Shown here one piece after another: positions 9,297-20,200 of a DNA stretch of 64,000 nucleotides. The stretch covers positions 620,001-684,000 of the forward strand of contig JAACJP010000017.1 in the NCBI GenBank assembly GCA_013368375.1. The letters are read 5' to 3'. How positions within the stretch are numbered: position 1 is the first letter of the stretch; the number at the start of each line of letters is the position of its first letter. Origin of the DNA: Tricholomella constricta (Eukaryota; Basidiomycota; Agaricomycetes; Agaricales; Lyophyllaceae). The notes under the pieces are model-generated. The model was not told the origin of the DNA. It was given only the letters and a program-made list of their open reading frames with translations, and ran no database searches. A program made the position numbers and the translations under genes.

Positions 9297-9793
9297 TGTT
9301 AGGGGAACACCTGTTTGGTGATCACGTGACCATCCGATTCCTCGGACGAGCACGTGACCGACCGCTCCCCAGATGATCGCGATCCCGACCCCGACGCTCC
9401 GCCCCAAGCATCGGTGTACATACTTATAACTTCCTGTCGTTACTTCCCCTTCCAGCGCGCGCCCGATCCCAATTCCCGACATCCCGACGTCGGTCACCCG
9501 ACCTCGTGCGCCTGCACCCTGAGCCACGAGGATCGGACAGCGTCGGGAACGTGTACATACACGCGCCGCTGCCCATCCGTTATCATTTACGTACCATACA
9601 CCCCAGAGAGCCGGCCCTCAAGTAGTTACTCGTATATAGTCATCCTCCTGACATGGGGGAATCCTTTACTCTATTCTCATTGGATTCCCCTCTGCCAGGT
9701 AGGTCTACTTACGTTCTCTCTAATCGTACATAATATAACATTGGATTCCCCTCTGCCAGCACGACTAAGCTCTGCGCTGAGGTCGCCCTAACA
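9297..9793 (+). repeat. 3' LTR of the complete gypsy element
   Basis: 497 bp copy of 3427-3923; I found no difference on reading both. It follows the pol stop codon directly (TGA at 9294-9296). Its right end abuts minus-strand LINE coding sequence at 9794, so the LTR boundary is also a LINE interruption point. Confidence 0.94.
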
Positions 9794-11844
9794 GACCCGC
9801 AGGAGACAGGGTAGTGATGGAGTGGAAAGTACAGGTAAGCCAAGAAAGGAAAGCACGCCAATCACGGGAGAGGGAGGAGGTAGGTGGGGCATCAGAAACA
9901 TGGGTAGGGGTGGAAATATGTAGGATGGGAGTGTAGAAATCAGGGGAGATGGAGACCGAGCCAAAATGACCAAGCGTAGAGTAGCCACGACAAAGTATCC
10001 TACTGAGGAGATGCCGAGGGATGGAAGGGAGATGAGGGGCAGAGGGGAAGGTGCAGTATGTGTCGATAATGTTAGCATAGTGGGTAAGAGAGAGCTGAGG
10101 GGACAATAGGGAGGAGAGGTCCGTTGGCTGGAGTTGTATGTTGTGTTTGTATAAGCCATCGTTGGCGAAAACCCAACTGGCCGGCATGCGTGAGAAGTAT
10201 CTGGTGGACGACCGTGGGGAGAGAGGATACTGAAGTGGGGAGATACAGGCGTTGAGATAGCAAGTCCAGTCGTTGAGTGTAACGGTGGAGACGTTGCGGA
10301 AAAGCTCCACGGGGTGGCAAAGATCCCTACAAAGACCCGAAATGCTGGCGACGTCATTTAATAAGGCCAGAGAGGGGAAGCCGAAGCCCCAAGCAGCAAC
10401 AGGATGAGTGAAGAGGGCAGTGGAGAAGGCAAATGGGAACCCGAGGTACTGGTGCACCTTAGCTGCGATGAGGTGATCGAACTTGGTCGCGTCAGAAGGG
10501 CGGATGGGCTGTAGCTGCAGGCAGGGCCGTAGCCTGGACACCAGACGTTGGGAAATGATACGCGACAGGGCCGTGAACGGCAAAGGGCGTCGGGTGTAGG
10601 GAAGATTGAAGGAACTGACGATGTCACGCATGTGGAGGTACTGCAGGTCAGGACGATTCACAGGCACCTTGAGAAACCGGACATGATCGCGGTACACAGG
10701 GACATCGTTCCAAATGGTATCCGGACTGGACGGATCATGCGGCGGGACTGACGGGACTTGAACAACGCGCTGGTCAGGGGGGTTGAAGTCGGTGTTAAAG
10801 ACATAGACGGCCGACTTCCTCCAGGCAGTCTCCCATCCGTAGGTGGTCTGGAAACGGTCGGCGAGACGCGCTTCATGAAGCAGGGTCGGCCAATCAGTGC
10901 CCCAGATGATAGAGTCATCCATGGCTTCGACCATCGTGATGGGCACAGAGAGCGAGTCCGACGGGACGTGCGGTTTACCTGAGCGACTCTGGTGAGTAGC
11001 AAGGACAAGTGACCGCTGCCGATGTCGAGAGACATCAGAAAGCCAGTGACTGAGGAGGCTGGTCGTGAGAGTACACTTCAGGGGCGATAGGGATCCCCCC
11101 TGTTTCGTGACCCCGTCGACAATGAAGGGTGTCAGTCAATCCATAGGCCGTCTTGACTCGGTAAGGTACCTCCTGTTGCGAGGACGCATCGAGGAGGGAG
11201 CTGGCGGAGGGTAAATGATACGCCTCTAGGGCGTCATAAAATCCCTGCGGCTCGAGCATATCGAAGCCCTTCTTCTGGTCGTGCTGAATCGCGAACAAGG
11301 GGACATGTTCGTGTTTTGCCCACATGGAAACCTGACCTAGAAGCGATATGAGGTCCCGATGTTGGACTCCGGGCTGGGTAGCGACCTGGGATGAGGGGAT
11401 AATACCATGGGCCGTGAGGTACGGGAGCAGCTTCTTATTCAACCACGCAAACGGCAGGTTCGCGAGGAGGTTGCTGCAAGTAATCCCCCGGAAGTTAGAC
11501 AAATTGGTGTTTGGGCCGCGCTTGTGTATAGTGGTCAGGGTGACGGGCTTTAGACAAGCGGGAATGCACGAGCAGGTGATGATATAGTTGAGCAGGCGGA
11601 GTACCGGAGAGAGCCCTCTATCAGAGAGGTGTGCAAGCCACCATTTCTCCCAACCGTCAGGACCGGGTGCGGGGCGGCGGTTACCTGACTTTAGGAGCTG
11701 CCTGAGGTTGGAGAGTGAGAGGGGCTGAGGCCATTGGAACGGGTCGCCATCGACACGCAGCGCTGCGCATTGTACAGATGGTGTCTCCATCCAGGGCTTC
11801 GGTTGTGGTGGCCTGACAGTGCGGCGGTACAACTGCTCGAAATA
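9794..11844 (-). pseudogene. LINE reverse transcriptase region, frameshifted and truncated
   Basis: After the TAA at 11845 the same frame gives RT motifs: APGPDG (about 11655), a fingers motif NLSNFRGIT (about 11490) and motif A with FAIQHDQKKGFD (about 11275). Near 11130 the frame changes: motif B (TKQGGSLSPLK, about 11095) and motif C (AMDDS, about 10922) are in the other frame, which stays open to the LTR border. Motif C has Met before the two Asp where most LINEs have Ala. RT thumb-like sequence follows. No RNase H is visible before the truncation. Confidence 0.82.
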
Positions 11845-14800
11845 TTAGACGGTAGTGTCGCGGATACACCGAGGTCCCGTAACGAGACCTTCCAGGGAGT
11901 CATCTGCTGTTGACGAGAGGGCGAGGGGGAGGGGCGAAAATGAAGGGGGAAAGAAGGGCTTCGCAGAGCCGCCATGCAGTAAGTTTTGGACCCGCGCCAT
12001 ATGGTGCCGATCGCTCCGCAGCTGCGCCTCCTGCTTTTCCTCATGGAACCGGCATTGGTTGAGCTGTTTCCGAAGCTGGCGAAGGAAGGTCATGAAGCAT
12101 TCGGGTGAGAATATGAGCCGGTCTTCGTCGAGCTGGGCATAGTATGCATGCAAGAACGATTGTACCCATCGTTCCTGCGGCCAGGGGGCCCCTCGTTTCA
12201 TGGCAGAGATGAGGCGATTGAGCTGGTGGATACCGCGAAGGATTAACCGTATAGTGGGGTTGACGATTGCGGACGCCACACGTGAAGGGCGGGGCGGACG
12301 CTGAAAATGTTGATCCGCTGCGTCCTGCAGGATCTGCCCGTAGGTGTGGTAGAGGCGCGCAAAGTCGTTGTCACTGTGTAGCTCGGCGGTGAGGACTTCG
12401 GAGAAACCATCATCAAGACGCTGGTCCACAGTCCGAGTAAACTCGGAAGTCCGATATCGTTCCGTCCTGCGGGGGTAGTAAGCCCGAGGACTGAAATCAG
12501 AGGCAGGCATCGGAGGCGGGACGATAGGCTGTCGCGGATTCTCCCGTGGAACAAGGACAGCGGAGGCTAGGACGGGTCGATGGTCCGTACCAGGAATAAA
12601 ATCCGTGATGGTTTGAACAAAGGAAGTCAGCACGCCGGCTGGAGAGACAGCAAAGCGGTCAATGATGGCATGGTGCCCTGGGGTCGCGGAGAAAGACTTG
12701 AAGGTCCAGTCATGCTGCCAGGACCGATCGGGCCTTGAAGACCAGGCATCAATGGTGCCGGTTCGATGCAAGAACCGGGTGTAGGTAGACTGATTTAGGG
12801 ATGAGGGGGAGGAGGGCGACGCAGATAAAGACTCCTCAGAGCTGAAGACTGCATTGAAGTCACCAATAAGGGAAAACCCAAAAGGCGCTTCAAGACAGAG
12901 ATGTGATACAGCGGTCCAAAAGGACTCAGGGTTATCAGGCTCGTTTCCCCCGGGGTCCCAAGGTGCGTAGAGGGTGATGACCCTATGCTGGACGGTACGT
13001 CCATATGAGTCCGGGAGTAGCAGATCGCACACGAGGACCCGGCCCAGTAGATGGGGAGGGGTGAAGAACCTGGAGACGGTGAGCGCAGACTGTTTGACCC
13101 TGACAAGCAGCCCCCATTTCCCTCTATGCCGTGAACCGGTGGACACCCCTGGTGCATCAAGCAGTTGATAGTCAGGTGCGGAGAAATCACCTGAAACAGG
13201 TGTGGAAGACTTTGTCTCCCCTAGAACGAACACATGTGGCACTTCTCGTTGAATGACGCCCCTAATTGCGTTGAGCTTAACTGGGCTGGCAAACCCGTTA
13301 ATGTTGGCGGCCATCATACGGAAATTGGATGGTGCCGTCGCGCGTAGCGGCGTGACCACGAGCACAGGTCGCAACAGGAACAGGGCGAGCGTGAGGAGAA
13401 TAAATGGGCGACTAATTTGTGATAGGGTAGGCGCCGATGGACGCAACGAGATACAAATACAGGCAAGACACATGTGAAACGATAGGCATAATGGTGGGAA
13501 CCATACAGGAAGCATGGCCCGAAGGGGAAGCATAGATAGTAAAGCCACTAATAGCACCGGCGGACCCCAGCCTAGGAACAGTCGAAAGACTTCGACCCCC
13601 GCATTCGCGGCGCGCCCTAGTCCTGACGGATGGTGAAAAAGACGGACATATGAGGCGCACTGAGAATGTACCTGGGGGCGTTCGTCATCGACGTCCATTT
13701 GCTCGTGTTCATCACTGCGAACACGCGATCGCTTGGGCCCTCCCTCAGAGGAACGAGATTGGACCTCCTTGGTGCTGGCCTTACGCTTGGGCTTCGTTTG
13801 CGGGGCAGGTGCTGGCGACGAGACAGCCGGGGCAGAGGGGCTGGGCTCGGAGGAAGACGACGGGCCAGGAGGCAGCGTGAGTCCAGGAGGCGCGAACGGC
13901 ATCACCGGCTGACTTTGAGGATTCGGCGGATGCTCGGGGCCCGGTGCGTCCTGAATCTGAGCTGTAGCCGTCGCTGGGCCATTCCCGGGCGTCGGGTTGG
14001 TGACACTAGTCCCCTCGTGCACAAAGGTGACCGCAGGGATGTGGGCGGGGTTACCTTGCACTTGCGAGGATGCCAGATTGCTGCGCGCTACAGAGACCCG
14101 ATGCTCCGAGTCCTGAAGCCGGCGCCAAACACCGTCCGAGTACTCCCGCATTTCCGCAGCAAATTCGTCAGAGTTTGAAAGCCGAGCCATCATATGGGTG
14201 GCATTGTGGGTCAGCTGTAGGGCCGTGAGTTTGGCTTGGGCGGAGGAGAGCTGGGTTTGGTAAGAGAAGTTGGTAATCATGTTACCAAACATATTTCCCA
14301 TCTCTCGCTGGGCGGTAAGGAAACCCTGAAACATGTCTTGCTGCTGACTAGCGAGGGCGGTGAGCGTGCCCTGAAAGGAGTCCTGCTTCGAGCGGAGGCC
14401 GTCAAGTTGCGTCTGAGTGTGAAGGTCAGGCGCAGAAGGGGGGCCAGAAGTTCGCTGCCACTGCGTAGGGAAGCCCCGCTGATTGAGGATGTAGAGATAT
14501 TCGGGCTTGCTGGGCTGGATGTCCAGCCCCTCAAAGGCGCTGAAGGGGTCCCGTACAAACTTCTCAGTGAGCTCAGGCGTCTCGAGTACCACACAGTAGA
14601 CGACGTCCTCGAGGGTTAGGCGGGATGACCAAATGAGCGTAGACTTCGCCAAATGACCGTACTTAGCTTGGAGATAGCGGTCGATGATCATTTGCGGGTC
14701 ATTGTAGGTGGCGACCCCAACGACCGCGACCTCGAGCGCATAGACCGGCTCGACGAAGCGCGGAATGCGGGGAACAACGGTATGACCCTTGACGACTGGG

Positions 14801-15417
14801 GGCTGCCTCATGAGCCGGTCAATATGGTCCTTGTCGATAAATTGGAGCGTGACGCGAGGCGGAGACGTGGCTGCGTTTACGGTGCAGACTTGGAAGTCGT
14901 AGTGGTGGGACCTCAAGATTGACTCTACCCCGCGCTTGAGCTCCCCGACGCCGATGCCGTGATCATCCCTAAACCAGGCCACCCTCTTCTTGTCGTACCC
15001 GGGTGCAATGTTCCAGCCGACGCTTATTCCCCTGCCAACGTTGCGTATCATCTCACCAATGGCCAACATGTAGTCCGGGCGCGGGTTGGCCTTGTATTCC
15101 CCTTGGAAGGTGACTATGGCGTAGTCGAGGGAGTGAGTGGGGGCGGCCTCCCGCATAGGCTGCATAACCCCCAAGTTGGGCAGCTTGCTCCACTTGCTAA
15201 TATCATCGAGCAGACGCTGCAGGTGTTGGACCGCCGAATATGGGGAGCTGCGGTCCAGCCCTCGCACAATGAGCTCTACTCCCTTAGAAAGATGGGCCTG
15301 GGGGGAGTGGGCCGAGAGCTCGTGTTGATAACCTTCTTCTGCCGCCGTTCCCATCAAAGGAGGAGGGGAGTATGCCGCATCCAGCTCAAAGGACGGTCCT
15401 GTGGCCGGATTATCCAT
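11845..15417 (-). CDS. LINE ORF: N-terminal region plus APE-type endonuclease
   Basis: 1190 codons in one frame. Residues about 1-450 are unrecognised (possibly ORF1-like, with a Gln-rich helical stretch near 350-450). A Pro/Ser- and Lys-rich linker follows, and a strongly hydrophobic stretch near 620-690 looks like former inter-ORF sequence read in frame. Endonuclease/exonuclease/phosphatase fold from about 700: ANINGF (metal-binding Asn), GETKSS (Glu), GDFNAV near 851, and a C-terminal DHRPV near 945, so the catalytic set is present. The frame stops at TAA 11845-11847, but the same frame then reopens into RT, so this stop looks like a disabling mutation. Confidence 0.8.
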   Translation of the reverse strand: MDNPATGPSFELDAAYSPPPLMGTAAEEGYQHELSAHSPQAHLSKGVELIVRGLDRSSPYSAVQHLQRLLDDISKWSKLPNLGVMQPMREAAPTHSLDYAIVTFQGEYKANPRPDYMLAIGEMIRNVGRGISVGWNIAPGYDKKRVAWFRDDHGIGVGELKRGVESILRSHHYDFQVCTVNAATSPPRVTLQFIDKDHIDRLMRQPPVVKGHTVVPRIPRFVEPVYALEVAVVGVATYNDPQMIIDRYLQAKYGHLAKSTLIWSSRLTLEDVVYCVVLETPELTEKFVRDPFSAFEGLDIQPSKPEYLYILNQRGFPTQWQRTSGPPSAPDLHTQTQLDGLRSKQDSFQGTLTALASQQQDMFQGFLTAQREMGNMFGNMITNFSYQTQLSSAQAKLTALQLTHNATHMMARLSNSDEFAAEMREYSDGVWRRLQDSEHRVSVARSNLASSQVQGNPAHIPAVTFVHEGTSVTNPTPGNGPATATAQIQDAPGPEHPPNPQSQPVMPFAPPGLTLPPGPSSSSEPSPSAPAVSSPAPAPQTKPKRKASTKEVQSRSSEGGPKRSRVRSDEHEQMDVDDERPQVHSQCASYVRLFHHPSGLGRAANAGVEVFRLFLGWGPPVLLVALLSMLPLRAMLPVWFPPLCLSFHMCLACICISLRPSAPTLSQISRPFILLTLALFLLRPVLVVTPLRATAPSNFRMMAANINGFASPVKLNAIRGVIQREVPHVFVLGETKSSTPVSGDFSAPDYQLLDAPGVSTGSRHRGKWGLLVRVKQSALTVSRFFTPPHLLGRVLVCDLLLPDSYGRTVQHRVITLYAPWDPGGNEPDNPESFWTAVSHLCLEAPFGFSLIGDFNAVFSSEESLSASPSSPSSLNQSTYTRFLHRTGTIDAWSSRPDRSWQHDWTFKSFSATPGHHAIIDRFAVSPAGVLTSFVQTITDFIPGTDHRPVLASAVLVPRENPRQPIVPPPMPASDFSPRAYYPRRTERYRTSEFTRTVDQRLDDGFSEVLTAELHSDNDFARLYHTYGQILQDAADQHFQRPPRPSRVASAIVNPTIRLILRGIHQLNRLISAMKRGAPWPQERWVQSFLHAYYAQLDEDRLIFSPECFMTFLRQLRKQLNQCRFHEEKQEAQLRSDRHHMARVQNLLHGGSAKPFFPPSFSPLPLALSSTADDSLEGLVTGPRCIRDTTV

Positions 15418-15760
15418 CGTGTCTCAGATCAAGTTTCGTAGCAACTGGTAATTCAGATTGATTGCAGGGCGTGTAAGGTAACGATACAAGTTATAGGTCC
15501 CCGACAGGGTCAGAGACAGTTAGAAGTAGTCGAGAAGTAGTTGTGGTTGTGGTTGTGGTGGTGGTGGTGGTGGTGGTAAAATAAAAGTGTAGTGCGCGCG
15601 TTTTGATTAGATAATGCCGCGCTGATTAGATTTGCCTTTTTTGGAGTCGGGCCTGCGGTCCGCTCTGTTTCTGGATCGGTAGAGATCTAATGCTCGTCAC
15701 TGTGCTTTCAGTGTACGGCAATAGCCCATAACCTGTTAGATCTATCTGTTTGTATAGATT
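15418..15760. other. LINE leader and GTG-rich microsatellite
   Basis: Sequence upstream of the LINE start codon, presumably its 5' untranslated region on the minus strand. A (GTT/GTG)n run lies at about 15541-15576. No coding potential seen; where the LINE ends on this side is not clear from the sequence. Confidence 0.4.
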
Positions 15761-15766
15761 AGTGAG

Positions 15767-15926
15767 CCTAAGAGAATACAAGATAAACCTTAGTCTCGTA
15801 TAATTGACTGTATTGATCGGACCGTACCTAAGAGAATACAAGATAAACTAGAGAGATATTAGTACGAGTCCGTGTATAAGTAGAGATAGGTACTCACCCT
15901 TAGTCTCGTATAATTGACTAAGGGTG
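15767..15926. repeat. Cluster of short direct repeats and an 11-bp hairpin
   Basis: Two interleaved direct repeats: one 22-bp unit at 15767-15788 and 15827-15848 (60 bp apart), another 22-bp unit at 15788-15809 and 15898-15919 (110 bp apart). The second copy of the latter lies in a perfect 11-bp inverted repeat (15895-15905 with 15916-15926, 10-nt loop). The surroundings are A+T rich without genes. It may be a fragment of an LTR or other element; I do not recognise it. Confidence 0.6.
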
Positions 15927-16014
15927 TATGTATGTAGATCGTCCGTTATATATGTACTGTAAGTATAAAGTCCATTGTTAAGTTAAGTAGAAAGGGATAA
16001 AGGGGAACGCAAGT

Positions 16015-16684
16015 GCAAGGGGGTGTCGGAAAAAAAATTAAGCATATAGGGTCGATTTTTTCTTTAACGGGAGAATCTCCTGGACTAACTAACTATTGCT
16101 GGGAACTAATTACCCAATAAGGTAATCTGGCACACGGTCCGGTCACCCGACTGTTGTTGTTGACATCATTCTCGATGTTGTCGCTCCTCCACATTTCCCT
16201 GTTGCATACCTCACAGAAACCAGTTATGCAGTGCTCAAGCTGTACACTTCTGAAGCTGAAACTTTGACAATCACCAAGGTATGAATGGAACCACTGTTTA
16301 AAATCTTTGACTTGTGCATTACACTTGGAACAGTATACATGATTGTCAGATTAGAATAGTAGACATAGTAAGCAGCCCGAAACGTTGCCACAATAAAGAA
16401 GTGGTCTGCAGTAGGTCCATATACTAAGACACCATGTTGCGACGTTCAATAAGCCTAGGACCCTGAACTTCCCACACCCTTTTCAAGCAATGATTATAAA
16501 ACTAGTGCTTTATATACCTTTGGATGAGAGCAGTTCTCATGAGTACTGCCATTCAAGCCCAGGTTTGGTCCTGGGCCAAGGACAAGTCCCTTTAAACTGA
16601 TGTCATATTTTTCTTTAACGACCTGGTGGCTTGGACTAACTAACTAACCCTATATAAGGAATGTCACATGTGACACCCCCTTGC
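16015..16684. mobile_element. MITE-like non-autonomous DNA element with 13-bp terminal inverted repeats
   Basis: The left end reads GCAAGGGGGTGTC (16015-16027) and the right end is its exact reverse complement (16672-16684). Subterminal parts share ATATAGGGT in inverted order, and TTTCTTTAACG plus GGACTAACTAACT recur in direct order near both ends (about 16060-16100 and 16610-16645). At 670 bp there is no room for a transposase. I could not find a clear target-site duplication. An exon-like open stretch lies inside (16141-16278). Confidence 0.55.
16141..16278 (+). other. Exon-like coding fragment inside the MITE-like element
   Basis: 46 codons without a stop, hydrophobic and with ordinary amino-acid composition (includes VVVDIILDVVAPP and PVAYLTETSYAVLKLY), ending AAG|GTATGA, a usable 5' splice site. 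I do not recognise the protein. It may be a captured piece of a host gene or a remnant of the element's own gene. Confidence 0.3.
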
Positions 16685-17256
16685 GCGAGTGGCCCTCGGC
16701 ACAAAGGAGTGCCTACGGTGCTGATGTCGGTTCCAACAAGTCCTGCTGCTATCCACAATCGCCACGCCTAGAACCAGCCCAAATCCATCCATCACATCCA
16801 ATCCACTGTGTAAGCAGCGACTCGAAAACTCCACGAATCGAACTTGTTCCATGTTCTCATCCTTCGTAGCACATACCTCTGAGCCATACTTCTAATTGAA
16901 CTCGGCTCGGGCAAAAAAAAGAAAAGGAACCACAGATCATTTCAATATAATACAACGTCGTGTATGCAGACACAAAGCTGGGACGGATAGTTGATTTTTC
17001 AGTCAGATGGGTTAATGTGATATACATTGTTAGTTTGGGATTGGAAATTTTCTATCTATACCTTGATGGAAAAAAAGGAGGTACGATTCCTAGAAGCAGA
17101 ATGGGGGAAGGCAGGAGGTTGGGAGACTATAGCACAGAGAATAAGCAAGTAGTAAGTGTTCGTTGTTCGTATCTATATTTCACCGCCCATGCGGATGCGA
17201 TGCGTCTTTATCTGGCCTTTATATAAAGGTGGACAAGGTCTCGAGCAGACCCAGGT
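16685..17256. other. Gene-free stretch between the MITE-like element and the TPP gene
   Basis: No coding exons recognised. The part from about 16900 probably includes the 3' untranslated region of the minus-strand trehalose phosphatase gene; A-rich runs are present near 16913 and 17070. Confidence 0.35.
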
Positions 17257-20200
17257 CTACAAGCTGCTCTTCGCAGCAGCGGCGGCGGCTGCAGACTCGC
17301 CGTTTACGAGATCGAGCATATGGTCCACGATCTCCTGCGGCGCCGTGACGTGCCAGCTCGCCAGCGTGCGCTTGCTGCTGTGCCCGACGGCGGTGGTGAA
17401 CACGGCCTCGGGGCGTATAGCAAGCTTCACGGGTGGGAAGTCGTCCCCGTCTACGAGGGTGATGGCGAGCGGCGCCGGCAAGATCGCCTCGGTCGTCCCA
17501 GGCGGGAAGAGCTGGAGCGCGCGGAACATGTCCTCGTCGGTCTAAACGAAACGAGGAAGCAGTGAATGAGTGAATGTATGTATATGTTCGGGACGTGGGG
17601 GCCTAACCTTGTCATCACCTGCGCAGAATATGAATTCGGCATCAGGGTTTTGGTACAGAATCCGCTTGACAATTTCGCCCTGAAATCACAACCACAGCTT
17701 GGTATTCGGATTGCAGTCGCAGCACGGTCAAGCTCACCTTGTTGACAGCAATCGGTCTGACCTCCAAATTCTTCTTCCCAACAAGAACTGTAAACCAATC
17801 CCGCGTCAGCGCCTATCAAGAACAAGACGACCAGTCAAACAAACCCTCAATCGGCCGTTTGTGCGCCAAGTTATTCTCCAACAGATCCTGGCACTGCCTA
17901 CACTGGAACTGACTGTAGAATATAAGAAAAAGGAAGGTCAGCTTCTTGAACCGAAACGAAGAAACAGCAGAACACGCACCCCCACTCCGGGTCACTCCCG
18001 CGATAATGCCACGTAATCGAGCTCTTCTTAGTCTCAATATGGCTCCCCGTCGTCCGCTCCGTGTAGTACCTAAAGATCTCCGCAACCTCCCCCATCCACT
18101 CCATATCCAGATTCTTCGTAAAGTTCACCCACTCCGCGGACCCCCGCTCACGCACGAACCCGCCGTGCTCTGCGCTACGTACCGCCCAAGTAAGGTTAGG
18201 TCGTCTCCGTCAGATGAGAGGAAGGAGGGGGGACGTACCTGAATCCAACCTTATCCAAGTGGCCGAGGTGCTGCTCCAAGAACGCGCCATCGCGGCCTGA
18301 GATGATGTACACCACATTCCGGGGGTCGGCAGAGAGGCGCTCGAGCGCTTCAAGCGTGCTTGCTGTGGGAACAGCCATCGACGGCGTCTTGACAATCGGC
18401 GCGAGCGTGCCCTGTTCAGATCAAAGTATCAGTATAAAAAGACACATGTATCAGTTGGAACAGATCATGGACGTCAATGGGTGAGGTGTAGATCGCAAAC
18501 CAGATCCGTCAGGTCGTCGTCGGATCGGGGTCAGAGCAAGGAACCAACGATCAAAAAATAAGAAGGAGGTCCCCGCGCCACGCGCCACAACTGCGTTCCA
18601 CCCTTCCGCGAATTCTCCAACGACCCGCCGTTTTCTCTTCCCCCAAATAGAAATAAACAAGGATACCCCTACTCACATCATAATCGAACAAGAACAGCCT
18701 CTTTCCCCCACTCTCCCCGGCCTTCTCATACGCCCTCACCAGCTCCTCCTTGGGGATATACGGCGTCATGCGCGCCTGGCCCTGCCCGTCCACCTGGCCC
18801 AAAAGCATCTTTACCAGCACCGCCGCCCAAGTGTGCGAGGTGTGCGTGGTGACGACACGGTACAGTTTCGCGTGGCGTTGCGCCTTTTCGGCGGGGGACA
18901 TGAGGAGGCCGCGGTTGATTGCTGCTGAGACGTCCTGGTTGTCAAAGATAAGTAACGCACAAACACAAAGGTAGGAAGGGGGGCAGAGGAGGGCAAGCGA
19001 GAAGAAATGCTCACCCCAAGGTTCCAAGGATTCACAAGCATCGCATCATCCATATTCTTGCTGATCCCCATAAACTCGCTCAGCACGAGCGGGGAGTTCT
19101 TGCCTTGGGACGTGCCGTCTCCCTCTTCAAAGGTAGTCGCGGTAGCCGCGTTCTGGGCGATGACAAACTCCATAGAGGTGGTGTTCATGCCATCTCGGAG
19201 CGGGGTGATGACGGCGAGGTCCGCGACGGAGAGGAGCGCGTAATACTCGTCTTTCTTGAGCGTTTGGTGGCTGGTATGCGGGAAAGGGAAAGCGGATTCC
19301 CCGGGGAGCAGCCAAGAAAGAAAAGAAAGGAAAGAAAATTGGCGTCAGCCAGGCTCAACACCGCACAATCAAGCTACAGGAAAGAAGGGCGCCACTCACT
19401 AATGATGCACCGGGATGAAATCCAAACTCCCGTACTCTCCATTGATATGCGCGACGAGCTCGGACACGACGCGTTCCAGCTTGGGTGAGTCTGTGAGCGC
19501 AGGCGACGTGACCTGGATCATGACAACGTTGCCGCGCCATTCAGGGTAGTCCTGCAAGAGTTTTTCAAAGGCGCGGAGCTGTGGGTGTGTGGTGTGAGAG
19601 GTAGAAAGACAAGAGATGGCTGGGCTGGACGCAGACGCACCTTTTGCAGGACACCCTTGACAACGTCGAGCTTGTCCCGGCCGACGATGATTTTCTTACC
19701 CTCGTAGAGCGCGCGAAGGGCCTCAAGCTTGGGCTGTATGCCGGGACGTTTGCTGTGTAGAATGCACTATCAGATTCGGAGGGAGCAGGTACGCAAAACA
19801 CGTACATGTCGCGCCCGACGCGCTCCGCATCAACACCGACGGGGCAGTGCATGATACTCGTGACGTGGCCCTCGATATCGATCCCGCGGGGAGTCGTCTC
19901 GTAGCCGCACACACGCACACACGTCGAGGTGAAGTGGCGCGAGTACGAGTAGGTCTGTGGGGAAGGGGAAACATGGGTGTGTGCACAGTTTGCAACAAGC
20001 ACGGACAGCACGTACCTGGAAGCAGATAAGATTGGCACCGAGCATGCCATCGAGGATCTCCTTGCGGCGGGGAAGGCAGCGGAAGATCTCGGAGCTGGGG
20101 AAGGGAGTGTGGACGAAGAGGCCGAGGACAACGTCTGGGATTGATTCGCGGACGAGGCTGGGGGGCTGGTCAGTCTTTTGTAGAGACAGGGGTGAAAAGA

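Larger units (their letters stand above)
3427..9793 (+). mobile_element. Complete Ty3/gypsy chromovirus (LTR retrotransposon), 6367 bp
   Basis: The element is bounded by two 497-bp LTRs that look identical and begin TGTTAGGG and end CCCTAACA. It holds intact gag and pol in adjacent frames, a polypurine tract next to the 3' LTR and a primer-binding site just inside the 5' LTR. Domain order (protease, RT, RNase H, integrase, chromodomain) is that of chromoviruses, and the priming signal places it near the Tf1/sushi type. Identical LTRs and open frames suggest a very young and possibly active element. Its 5' LTR is also the 3' LTR of the upstream partial copy, so this is a tandem array. The right flank starts GACCC; a target-site duplication cannot be tested because the left flank is outside the window. 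Confidence 0.95.
9794..15417 (-). mobile_element. LINE-type non-LTR retrotransposon, 3' end cut by the gypsy insertion
   Basis: Minus-strand element whose coding region runs from ATG at 15417 to the gypsy LTR border at 9793/9794, where the reading frame runs straight into LTR sequence. It carries a long N-terminal nucleic-acid-binding-like region, an APE-type endonuclease and a reverse transcriptase. It is damaged by one in-frame TAA (11845-11847) and one frameshift near 11130. The missing 3' part should lie beyond the left side of the gypsy array, outside the window. The LINE was therefore there first and the gypsy element landed in it. Confidence 0.88.

Noticed and set aside
13666..14178. 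Plus-strand frames opposite the LINE ORF
   Set aside because: The strand with endonuclease and RT motifs is the minus strand; these are shadows.
16141..16278. Calling a host gene here
   Set aside because: The open stretch ends at a splice donor with no identifiable next exon and sits inside inverted terminal repeats, so it was kept only as a fragment.
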